Shown here in pieces: positions 1 through 6,146 of a DNA stretch of 7,178 nt. The translations under genes were made by a program, and so were the position numbers. Source of the stretch: Euryarchaeota archaeon Ods04 (GTDB taxonomy: Archaea > Halobacteriota > Halobacteria > Halobacteriales > Halorutilaceae); the NCBI GenBank assembly GCA_028751055.1, contig JAQZDD010000046.1:1-7178 (forward strand), given 5' to 3'. How positions within the stretch are numbered: position 1 is the stretch's first letter; every line of letters starts with the position of its first letter. Below the pieces are notes generated by a model. The model was not told the origin of the DNA and ran no database searches. It saw only the letters and a list, made by a program, of their open reading frames with translations.

Positions 1-11
1 GCAGGATAGAC

Positions 12-19
12 TTATTTAT
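12..19 (+). promoter_or_regulatory. Possible TATA box for the 74-aa gene
   Basis: The AT-rich octamer ttatttat is centred about 25 bases before the ATG at 41. In haloarchaea this spacing places transcription start at or next to the start codon, giving a leaderless mRNA. No Shine-Dalgarno-like sequence precedes the ATG, which fits. The caveat is that the reading frame of the downstream gene is also open through this stretch to the window edge, so the octamer could instead be coding. Confidence 0.45.
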
Positions 20-40
20 CTGCGTGATGATTATGGGGCA

Positions 41-265
41 ATGGCTACACAAGAACTCCACGACAGTGTCGAGAGGTATATTCAGGATCTCCGTGAGCAG
101 GGTGCCGACGACATCGACAGCATGAGGCACGGAGACAGCTACGTCATCAGCGCGCGACATCAGAACGTTCTGGACCTAATCAGCCGCACATCGTACGACT
201 ACGAACTCCTCGACGACGTACCCGACGGCGAGCACCGGCGCAGGGTTATGCTGAAGACGAAGTAG
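41..265 (+). CDS. Small acidic protein of unknown function (74 aa)
   Basis: I do not recognise this family. The product is 74 residues, soluble and rich in Asp, Glu, Arg and Tyr, with no cysteines, membrane segment or signal peptide. It probably folds as an N-terminal helix (residues 4-20, ELHDSVERYIQDLREQG), then a short beta-like stretch (GDSYVISAR, 31-39), a second helix (NVLDLISR) and a basic C-terminus (RRRVMLKTK). That layout resembles a compact alpha/beta fold but is not diagnostic. The ATG at 41 is chosen because a TATA-like element sits 25 bases upstream. No in-frame stop lies between base 2 and the ATG, so a longer protein entering from outside the window cannot be excluded. It ends in TAG, and the next gene on the same strand starts 50 bases later behind its own TATA-like element, so the two need not be one operon. 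Confidence 0.65.
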   Translation: MATQELHDSVERYIQDLREQGADDIDSMRHGDSYVISARHQNVLDLISRTSYDYELLDDVPDGEHRRRVMLKTK

Positions 266-269
266 CCAA

Positions 270-300
270 GTAGACAGAACGAGGTATAGACGGTAGACAG
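270..300 (+). promoter_or_regulatory. Promoter of the HNH-repeat gene, flanked by gtagacag direct repeats
   Basis: A TATA-like ggtatagac at 283-291 is centred about 29 bases before the ATG at 316, again the spacing of a leaderless or nearly leaderless archaeal promoter. It lies between two perfect copies of gtagacag (270-277 and 293-300), and the second runs on into a further acagac. The start-to-start distance is 23 bp, slightly over two helical turns. The repeats could be a regulator-binding site covering the TATA box, but this is inference from position only. Confidence 0.4.
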
Positions 301-315
301 ACAGACGGATTCGGA

Positions 316-1302
316 ATGACGGAAGAAGAAGACGGCTCCTCGGAACTGAAAGAAGCCCTCCGTGACGAACTAAGACTTCTGCACGACGAACTCGGTGTGC
401 CGCCGCGAACCATCGACATGGGAAAGTACGGCAGGTTCAGCCCCGCAGTCTACTCCGACGTGTTCGGCTCTTGGAAGGACTCGCTGGAGGCGGCGGGGAT
501 AGAGGGAGAGCCTCGCAGACCGCCCGACGACGCAGAACCCGACCTTGACTCCGTGAGAGAGCCGTCCGGTGGCGTCTCCGACGAGTCGGCGGCGGATGAC
601 GAAGCGACGGAAGACGGTGATACGGATACCGCTAAGGTCACAGGAACCGACGTGGAGGACAGGGCAGACTTGGACGAACACCAGCGTCTTCTCATCAGAA
701 CCGCCGGCGTCGTCGACGGCGTACCGACCCCCGACGACCTCCGACGGCGCGGTCACTCGGTCAACCCGATACTCGACGAGTACGGCACGTGGCACGACGC
801 TCTTTCGTCGGTCGGTCTCGACGTTTCCGAGAGGGTGCGCGGATACGAGGGTGAAAGAACGGAAACGGCACGGAGACAGGGACGGAGAAGACGTAGCAGA
901 GCCGACCGACGCGACCGGCTTCTCGAAGAGATACGTAAGTACGCGGGCGTCCGCGGACGGATGCCGACCGAAGCCGACGTAGAAGACTCGGACTGGATGA
1001 GCCCTGTCGAGGCTTACGACGAGGAGTTCGGTGCTGTCTGGAGAGGCGTCGACGCCGTACGTCAGGACGGAGACGACGTGTCTTCCGACGCCGACAGCGT
1101 TCCGAAAGACGAGGACGAACTCGTCGGTGAACTCAAACGTTTCTACCTCCGGAACGGAAGGCTACCGACGAGAGACGACCTTAGAGAAGACGAAGATATG
1201 TCGGAGTTCTCGTGCTACATCGAAGTCTTCGGAGACCTGCGAGCCGCCGCCGAAGCGAGCGGGCTTTCGGGGTACGCCGAAGAAGACAGCAGACGCGAAT
1301 AG
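316..1302 (+). CDS. Protein with four homing-endonuclease-associated (HNH-repeat) modules
   Basis: The 328-residue product contains four degenerate modules of about 50 residues, at roughly 11-61, 121-167, 199-249 and 267-317. Each has a leading helix, a G-x-(x)-P-T-like turn, a linker, and an aromatic plus FG/YG motif followed by a closing helix. Copies 1 and 2 keep it best (VFGSWKDSLEAAGI and EYGTWHDALSSVGL); copies 3 (FGAVW) and 4 (FGDL) are divergent. This pattern matches the homing-endonuclease-associated repeat known from haloarchaeal and viral proteins, thought to bind DNA. No HNH, GIY-YIG or LAGLIDADG catalytic motif is visible. Modules 1 and 2 are joined by a very acidic linker (about 62-120). 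Modules 2 and 3 are joined by an unusually basic one (about 181-200, including RRQGRRRRSR). The ATG at 316 follows a TATA-like element by 29 bases. The TAG stop directly abuts the stop of the convergent response regulator gene. A DNA-binding role is inferred; the target is unknown. Confidence 0.75.
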   Translation: MTEEEDGSSELKEALRDELRLLHDELGVPPRTIDMGKYGRFSPAVYSDVFGSWKDSLEAAGIEGEPRRPPDDAEPDLDSVREPSGGVSDESAADDEATEDGDTDTAKVTGTDVEDRADLDEHQRLLIRTAGVVDGVPTPDDLRRRGHSVNPILDEYGTWHDALSSVGLDVSERVRGYEGERTETARRQGRRRRSRADRRDRLLEEIRKYAGVRGRMPTEADVEDSDWMSPVEAYDEEFGAVWRGVDAVRQDGDDVSSDADSVPKDEDELVGELKRFYLRNGRLPTRDDLREDEDMSEFSCYIEVFGDLRAAAEASGLSGYAEEDSRRE

Positions 1303-1899
1303 TCAGATGTCGCCGTCTATGTCACGGAGCGCGGTACGGAAGTCGGTGTCGTCCATCCCCTCGTTGAGTTCATCAAGCGACTCCTCTAACTCCTCGATAC
1401 GTGACACGAGACCTGCGTACTCCTCGCTTTCTTCAAGGGTCGACTCGTTCTTCTCAGTCCTCAGAGCCGCCTCTTTGACACGGAGCGCGGCGTACTCCTG
1501 AAGCTGACGTGACCTCTTACGGCGTTCTAAGAGGCTCTCGATAGTGTCGTGGAGTTCTTCGGGTGAGGACGGCTTGGTGACGTACTCGTCGAAGCCCATC
1601 TCCACGATGTCGAAGTCGGGTTCGACAGCCGTGACCATAGCAACCCTGCATCCGTAGCCCTCCTCCTCTATCCTTTCGAGTACCTCGTCGCCCGAAAGTC
1701 CGGGCATGAGCCTGTCAAGGAGCACAACGTCTATGTCCTCGTCGTCGAGCCTTTCGAGTGCCTCTGAACCCGAGAGCGCGACAGTCACGTCGTAGTCGTC
1801 CTCCAGCCACATGCGGAACATGTCGGCTACGTCCTCCTCGTCCTCGACTATCATCACCGTGGGTGTGGAAGCACCGTCTTTAGCCACGTCAGCCACCAC
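1303..1899 (-). CDS. Receiver-HalX response regulator
   Basis: This is a 198-residue two-component response regulator, probably the phosphorylation target of the overlapping kinase. Residues 14-125 form a receiver (CheY-like) domain: acidic pocket E19/D20, phosphoacceptor D62 in VVLLDRLMPG, switch residues T90 (VTA) and Y106, and the invariant K109 in YVTKP. All catalytic positions are present. A basic hinge (RRKRSR, 126-131) leads to a HalX domain at about 127-180, with the typical YAALRVKEAALRTEK helix and a coiled-coil-like segment, SRIEELEESLDEL. HalX is a haloarchaeal output module of uncertain biochemistry, suggested to act in transcription; no helix-turn-helix is seen. There is no ATG before the core strand. 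Candidate GTG starts are at 1899, 1896 and 1887; an AGGTG at about 1903-1907 is best spaced (six bases) for 1896. The kinase stop lies inside these codons, so translation is probably coupled. The TGA stop abuts the gene opposite. Confidence 0.93.
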   Translation of the reverse strand: MVADVAKDGASTPTVMIVEDEEDVADMFRMWLEDDYDVTVALSGSEALERLDDEDIDVVLLDRLMPGLSGDEVLERIEEEGYGCRVAMVTAVEPDFDIVEMGFDEYVTKPSSPEELHDTIESLLERRKRSRQLQEYAALRVKEAALRTEKNESTLEESEEYAGLVSRIEELEESLDELNEGMDDTDFRTALRDIDGDI

Positions 1900-4800
1900 C
1901 TACACCTGCATCCTTCCGCCTGTTTTTATCAGTTTCCGTTTGGCTCTCGGTTCGTTCGGTTTTGGGTAGTTCGACGACGATAACCGCACCCCCCGTCTCA
2001 CCGTCCTCGACGTAAACGTCGCCGCCGTACTCCGTTATCATGGCATCGACGTAGTAGAGTCCGAAGCCGACGCCGCCGCTGGTTCTGCCTGTCGAGCCTT
2101 GGTCGAAGACGCTCTCCTTCTCTTCGTCGGGTATGCCCGGACCGTTGTCCTCGAAACGTACCGTGACCGTGTCGTCGTCCTCCTCCACGGATACCTCGAC
2201 CTGCGGCTCTTCCTTGTCGTTGTGTTCGACTGCGTTTATCAGGATGTTGTCGACGACGTGTTCAAGGAACGAGTCCGCCTCGACGTGTACACCGTCGGGT
2301 ACGTCGGTGGTACAGCTAACGTCGTACGTCTCGTTCAGCGTCTCGACGCTCTCGTCTATCACCGTGGAAACGTCGACCGGCGATGTCTCAGCCGACGACT
2401 CCTCTGTCAGGCGTCCGAGCACCGACCGCACCCTCTCGGTCATGTCAACGATACCCGTGCTGTGTTTGTCTATACGTTCGACGTGTTCGCGTCTTTCGTC
2501 GTCCTCCGACATCTGTTCAAGGAGCATGTCCGCGCTCCCGCCTATGACGGTCATCGAGTTCAGCATGTCGTGCCGGAGGAGGCTGTTGAAGAAGTCTATC
2601 TGGTCTTTCCTTTCCCTTAGCTCCTGCTCACGCTCCTTGCGCTCCGAGATATCCTGTATCGCGCCCCTGAGCTTGACAACTTCGTCGCCTTCATCGTCTT
2701 CGACGCCGTCGCCGTTCCTGTAGACGGGTTCGCCCATGGCACGTACCCATTTCTGTCTGCCTTCAGCCGTGGTTATCCTGAGTTCTTCGTCGTACGGCTC
2801 CCCTTGCTCGCACCGCTCAAGGGCACGTCTTATCGTGTCCCTGTCGTCGCCGTGGTAGAAGCTGATGGCTTCCTCGACGGTGGGTTCGTAGCTTTCGGGA
2901 ACCTCGTGCACGTCACGCGTGCCCTGAGTCCACCGGAGTTCTTCGGTCTCTGTGTCGACCTCCCATCCGCCCGTGTCGGAGATACGTTCGGTGTGTCTGA
3001 GTAGCTCGCGGTTACGTCTCACCTCCTGCTCTCGCTTCTTCCTCTCGGTTATTTCGCGTGCGTTTATGACGAAGCCGTCCAAGTCAGTGTCGCGCTGGTC
3101 GGTCGCGCGCACTTCGAGCCAGAGGTAGCTGCCGTCAGCACGTTGGAACCGGAGGTCCTCGACAGTCGACTCGGTTTCGGGGTCCTGCACGACGTTCATG
3201 AACGCGTCTATCGCCCTCTGTCTGTCGTCGGGATGCACGTAGCTGAAGCCGTTCTTACCGATTCTCTCGTGCTGCCCGTACCCCATGATGGTCTCAGCCG
3301 ACGGACTCTGATACAGGATGGTGCCGTCCACGTCCAAGAGCGTGACAACGTCCGACGTGTTCTCGACGAGTGCCTCGTACCGTTCGAGTTCCTTCTCGCG
3401 CTCCTTCCGCTCCGTAACGTCGACGAGGTATCCGCGGTAGTGTTCTGGTCCGCCGTCGTCGCGCACGGCGTTCACGGTCTCGCTCACCCAGCGAACCTCA
3501 CCGTCCTTAGTGCGGACACGGTACGGTTCGAGGCTGGCGTGGTTTATCTCGCCTTCTGCGAAGCTTTCCTCGTACTTCCTGAGGAGTTCGAGGTCGTCGT
3601 CGTGGACGAGTTCTGCGAACGGTGTCCTTTCAGACTCCAGCTCCTGCTTCGTGTATCCTAAGAGGTTCTTGACGTTCTCCGAGACGTACTCGACGCGCCA
3701 GCCCTCTTCGTACGTTCCCCACTTGAAGACGACAGCGGGACCTTCGGCGAACATGTCGCGCTCCTCTTCGAGTTCGCGTTCGGTTCGCTTACGTTCGTCC
3801 ACGTCGATATGGACGCCGACGACGCGTTCCGGCTCACCGTCGTCCTTCTCGACTACCTGACCTATGCTGTTTATCCATTTCCAGCCGCCGTCCCCTGTAC
3901 GTATCCTGTACTCGATGTCGAAGACCTCCGTCTCGCCCGCGGCGTGCTCCTCGAACACACAGTTGATGTCGTCGATGTCGTCAGGATGGACTCGTTCGCG
4001 CCAGAACTCGGACTCAGAAGACGCCTCGTCGGGCGGTATGCCGAACATCTCGGCGCACTGCTGGTTGTACATAATCTCGTCGGTCTTTGCGTCCCAGTCC
4101 CAGACGCCGAGGCTGGCACCTTCGACGGCGAGGTCGAGACGGTTCTTGAGCCTGCGTATCTTCTTCTGCTGTTTCTTCCGGCTCGTTATTTCACGCGAGA
4201 CGACGACGAAGCCGTCGAGTTCGGTGCCGCGCCTGTCGGCGACCGACGACTCCAGCCAGACGTAGGTGCCGTCGGCACGCCGGAACCTGTACTCGGCGTC
4301 GTGTATGCTCGCACCCTCTTCGTCCAAGATATGGTCGAAGTAGTCCAAGACGACCTCCTCGTCCTCGGGATGCACGCGCTCGAAGACGAAGTTCCCGACG
4401 GCGTCTTCAGGGTCGTAGCCGAGTATACGTTCGACCGACGGACTCTGGTAGAGTATCGTGCCTTCCTCGTCGATGAGGGTCACCAGATCCGACGTGTTCT
4501 CGACGAGTGCCTCGTACCGTTCGAGTTCGCGCTGGCGTTTCTTACGTTCGGAGACGTCACGCAGACTGAGAACGTCGCCGTCTATCTCGGGATGCGTCTG
4601 GTTGCCGCCCGCGTCCTCCACCCAGACGTAAGAGCCGTCGGCTGTGCGCACCCTGAACTCGGTGTTGTCTTCGCCGGTGTCGAGTCCGAGTACAACCGAC
4701 TCGAAGAGCGACATCATCTCCCCCCTGTCGTCGGGATGCACGTAGTCGAAGGCGTTGTCTCCGACAGCCTCGTCCTGACCGTAGCCTAACATGTCTTCAA

Positions 4801-6013
4801 TAGAGGGACTCGTGTAACGTACCGTGCCTTCCTCGTCTACGTGGACTATCACGTCCAGAGAGCTTTCGACGAAGGCTTCGTACCGTTCGAGTTCCTTCTC
4901 GCGCTCCTTCCGCTCCGTGATGTCACGCAGGTTTACAACGAAGCCGCCTACGCCGGTGTCGCGCTGGTCGCGTCCCCGTCCTTCTAGCCAGACGTAAGAG
5001 CCGTCGTCATGCTGTACACGTATCTCCGCCTCTGCGGTCTCCCTGTCGCCGTCGCCGACGACCGACGTGAAAATCTCGAAAGCGCGTTGCCTGTCGTCGG
5101 GATGCACGTAGTCGAAGGCGTTCTCGCCTATACGCTCTTCCTGTGGATGTCCGAGTATACGTTCGACCGACGGAGTTTGGTATATGACGGTGCCGTCCTC
5201 GTCAAGGTGCACCAATATGTCCATCGAGTTCTCGATGAAAGCCTCGTACCTTCCAAGTTCTTTCTCGCGCTCCTTGCGCTCCGAGATGTCGCGGAGATTG
5301 AGAACCAGCCCTTCGGCTTGGGCTTCTATCGGCGTGCCACCCGAGTCCTCTATCCAGACGTAGGAGCCGTCGGCGGCGCGTATCCTGAACTCCGACTTCT
5401 CGTTTCTCGTCTCGGGGTCTTCGAACGCCGACACGAACCTGCTGAGAACCAGCTCCCTGTCGTCGGGATGTATGTAGTCGAAGGCGTGGTCACCGACTAT
5501 CTCGTCGTGTCCGTACCCCAGCACCTCCTCGATTGCGTGGCTCGTGTAGAGCACAGTGCCGTCATCGTCTATCTGCGCGACGATGTCCGAGGTGCCTTCG
5601 ACGAAAGCCTTGTACCGTTCTAGTTCCTTCCGAGTCTCACCATGCTCTTGCTCTTTTGTGCCGCATACGACGAAGACGTAGCCGCCGTCTTCGAGACGTG
5701 AGACCGAAAGCTCCTGCCCGAAGACGGTACCGTCAGAGCGGAGTCCCGTCGCGGTGCCGCGCCACTCCTCGTTGTCTTCCAGCCGCTGAATCTCCTCGGC
5801 GAGACGGTCCGCCTCGTCGTCGGCGTATACCTTCCGCCATGTCTCACCGACAAGCTCTCCGTCTTCGTATCCGTGTAAACCGGCGTACGCACCGTTGACG
5901 TAGACGTACTCTCTCTCGGAGCTAAGTACTGCCATTCCGTTGACGGCGTCGACCTCATCGTCGAACCGGGCAGCCGTCTCCCAGACGCTCTGTTTCAGGT
6001 CTCTGTCCCCCAT
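1889..6013 (-). CDS. Nine-PAS cytoplasmic sensor histidine kinase
   Basis: This very large kinase (1374 aa from the ATG at 6013) autophosphorylates on His and would pass phosphate to the overlapping HalX regulator. PAS domains lie at about 15-121, 132-247, 253-369, 376-491, 497-612, 624-741, 750-869, 877-991 and 1001-1125. Most end in a D-I-S/T-E-R-K type linker with charged coiled-coil character. HisKA follows (1136-1202), with phosphoacceptor H1148 in LLRHDMLNSM and an H-D-x-x-N motif (N1152) that often marks a kinase that is also a phosphatase. HATPase_c (about 1245-1350) has an N-box with N1256 and N1260, G1 DNGPGIP (D1289), F1303, and G2 GGVGFGL (G1316, G1318), all intact. There are no membrane segments, signal peptide, GAF, HAMP or attached receiver, so it senses inside the cell. 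The ligands of the PAS domains cannot be read from sequence. A TTG lies one codon upstream, but the ATG sits 27 bases after a strong TATA box and is preferred. PAS 2-5 and 8 form one closely related subfamily. Confidence 0.96.
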   Translation of the reverse strand: MGDRDLKQSVWETAARFDDEVDAVNGMAVLSSEREYVYVNGAYAGLHGYEDGELVGETWRKVYADDEADRLAEEIQRLEDNEEWRGTATGLRSDGTVFGQELSVSRLEDGGYVFVVCGTKEQEHGETRKELERYKAFVEGTSDIVAQIDDDGTVLYTSHAIEEVLGYGHDEIVGDHAFDYIHPDDRELVLSRFVSAFEDPETRNEKSEFRIRAADGSYVWIEDSGGTPIEAQAEGLVLNLRDISERKEREKELGRYEAFIENSMDILVHLDEDGTVIYQTPSVERILGHPQEERIGENAFDYVHPDDRQRAFEIFTSVVGDGDRETAEAEIRVQHDDGSYVWLEGRGRDQRDTGVGGFVVNLRDITERKEREKELERYEAFVESSLDVIVHVDEEGTVRYTSPSIEDMLGYGQDEAVGDNAFDYVHPDDRGEMMSLFESVVLGLDTGEDNTEFRVRTADGSYVWVEDAGGNQTHPEIDGDVLSLRDVSERKKRQRELERYEALVENTSDLVTLIDEEGTILYQSPSVERILGYDPEDAVGNFVFERVHPEDEEVVLDYFDHILDEEGASIHDAEYRFRRADGTYVWLESSVADRRGTELDGFVVVSREITSRKKQQKKIRRLKNRLDLAVEGASLGVWDWDAKTDEIMYNQQCAEMFGIPPDEASSESEFWRERVHPDDIDDINCVFEEHAAGETEVFDIEYRIRTGDGGWKWINSIGQVVEKDDGEPERVVGVHIDVDERKRTERELEEERDMFAEGPAVVFKWGTYEEGWRVEYVSENVKNLLGYTKQELESERTPFAELVHDDDLELLRKYEESFAEGEINHASLEPYRVRTKDGEVRWVSETVNAVRDDGGPEHYRGYLVDVTERKEREKELERYEALVENTSDVVTLLDVDGTILYQSPSAETIMGYGQHERIGKNGFSYVHPDDRQRAIDAFMNVVQDPETESTVEDLRFQRADGSYLWLEVRATDQRDTDLDGFVINAREITERKKREQEVRRNRELLRHTERISDTGGWEVDTETEELRWTQGTRDVHEVPESYEPTVEEAISFYHGDDRDTIRRALERCEQGEPYDEELRITTAEGRQKWVRAMGEPVYRNGDGVEDDEGDEVVKLRGAIQDISERKEREQELRERKDQIDFFNSLLRHDMLNSMTVIGGSADMLLEQMSEDDERREHVERIDKHSTGIVDMTERVRSVLGRLTEESSAETSPVDVSTVIDESVETLNETYDVSCTTDVPDGVHVEADSFLEHVVDNILINAVEHNDKEEPQVEVSVEEDDDTVTVRFEDNGPGIPDEEKESVFDQGSTGRTSGGVGFGLYYVDAMITEYGGDVYVEDGETGGAVIVVELPKTERTESQTETDKNRRKDAGVGGG
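3351..3391 (-). repeat. 41-bp perfect repeat, copy in front of PAS 8
   Basis: This 41-bp segment is identical to 4488-4528 at the start of PAS 5. The copies are 1137 bp (379 codons) apart, so they are in register. It encodes the LERYEALVENTSD region. It overlaps a second perfect 41-bp repeat at 3375-3415, forming a junction where the sequence resembles PAS 5 on one side and the PAS 4 linker on the other. Confidence 0.85.
3375..3415 (-). repeat. 41-bp perfect repeat, linker before PAS 8
   Basis: This segment is identical to 4878-4918, the linker before PAS 4, 1503 bp (501 codons) away and in frame. It encodes TERKEREKELERYEA. Because the amino acids are highly charged and codon choice could have drifted, identity at every base suggests recent copying or gene conversion. 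Confidence 0.85.
4488..4528 (-). repeat. 41-bp perfect repeat, copy in front of PAS 5
   Basis: This is the partner of 3351-3391, identical over 41 bases and differing immediately on both sides. It encodes the end of the inter-PAS linker and the first helix of PAS 5. Confidence 0.85.
4878..4918 (-). repeat. 41-bp perfect repeat, linker before PAS 4
   Basis: This is the partner of 3375-3415, identical over 41 bases. It covers the linker from the end of PAS 3 into the first helix of PAS 4. Confidence 0.85.
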
Positions 6014-6035
6014 CAAAAATCAGTTAGAACTTCAA

Positions 6036-6046
6036 GTATATATTAT
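6036..6046 (-). promoter_or_regulatory. TATA box of the kinase-regulator operon
   Basis: Read on the minus strand this is ATAATATATAC, a strong archaeal TATA box, preceded by CGAAC, which resembles a BRE. Its centre is about 27 bases before the ATG at 6013, so transcription would start at the start codon and give a leaderless mRNA. This supports the ATG over the TTG one codon upstream. It probably drives both the kinase and the response regulator. Confidence 0.7.
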
Positions 6047-6057
6047 GTTCGGCGTCA

Positions 6058-6087
6058 GAAGCCGTCTCAGCACGTTCGATGGGCTTC
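6058..6087. promoter_or_regulatory. Inverted repeat between divergent promoters
   Basis: The arms gaagcc (6058-6063) and ggcttc (6082-6087) are separated by 18 bases. They lie between the kinase TATA box and the promoter of the DedA-like gene, a usual place for an operator acting on both. Six-base arms can easily arise by chance, so this is only a candidate. It is not followed by a T-run and is not a terminator. Confidence 0.2.
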
Positions 6088-6106
6088 GGACACAGTCAGA
6101 AAAGAG

Positions 6107-6120
6107 AAAATAAGAGTTAA
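6107..6120 (+). promoter_or_regulatory. Probable promoter element of the DedA-like gene
   Basis: The AT-rich run aaaataagagttaa ends 26 bases before the ATG at 6147, the position expected for a TATA box serving a leaderless transcript. The match to a classical box is weak, but no better candidate exists in the gap, and no Shine-Dalgarno lies next to the ATG. Confidence 0.4.
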
Positions 6121-6146
6121 GCCCCAAAAGTCGAAAGGCGCGCTAT

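Larger units (their letters stand above)
4151..5614 (-). repeat. Four tandem PAS-coding units with an exact 366-bp period
   Basis: The Tyr codon of the RYE/RYK motif that opens PAS 2, 3, 4 and 5 falls at 5612-5614, 5246-5248, 4880-4882 and 4514-4516, exactly 366 bp (122 codons) apart each time. Each unit carries the same landmarks: S-x-D, D-x-x-G-T-V/I, a G-Y/H box, H-P-D/E-D and D-G-S/T-Y-V-W. A 33-bp perfect repeat sits at 4724-4756 and 5090-5122, again 366 bp apart. A fifth related unit (PAS 8) begins at 3377-3379, separated by two divergent PAS domains. This points to tandem duplication of one PAS module. Confidence 0.85.

Noticed and set aside
316..1302. Mobile homing endonuclease
   Set aside because: Only the associated repeats are present. 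No nuclease motif, intron boundary or intein splice motif can be seen.
370..1501. Alternative frames over and beyond the HNH-repeat gene, on both strands
   Set aside because: They have Ser/Arg-rich low-complexity translations, no promoters, and overlap a frame with recognisable repeated modules.
1918..1932. T-rich stretch as a terminator
   Set aside because: It lies inside the 3' part of the kinase coding region, on the strand opposite to the operon, and would not terminate any gene seen here.
2099..3661. Several plus-strand open frames of 170-200 codons opposite the kinase
   Set aside because: They overlap fully with a kinase whose catalytic motifs are all intact. Open antisense frames are expected in GC-rich DNA with this codon bias.
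3809..4789. 326-codon open frame on the plus strand opposite the kinase
   Set aside because: It is the complement of PAS-coding sequence. Its recurring VVGMHV-like motif is simply the reverse complement of the H-P-D-D-R codons repeated in each PAS.
4151..5614. CRISPR-like or tandem non-coding repeat array
   Set aside because: The periodicity is in frame, protein-coding and diverged between units, with 366-bp units far longer than CRISPR repeats.
6014..6016. TTG as start of the kinase
   Set aside because: The adjacent ATG at 6013 has the expected 27-base spacing from the TATA box and is the more usual start codon.
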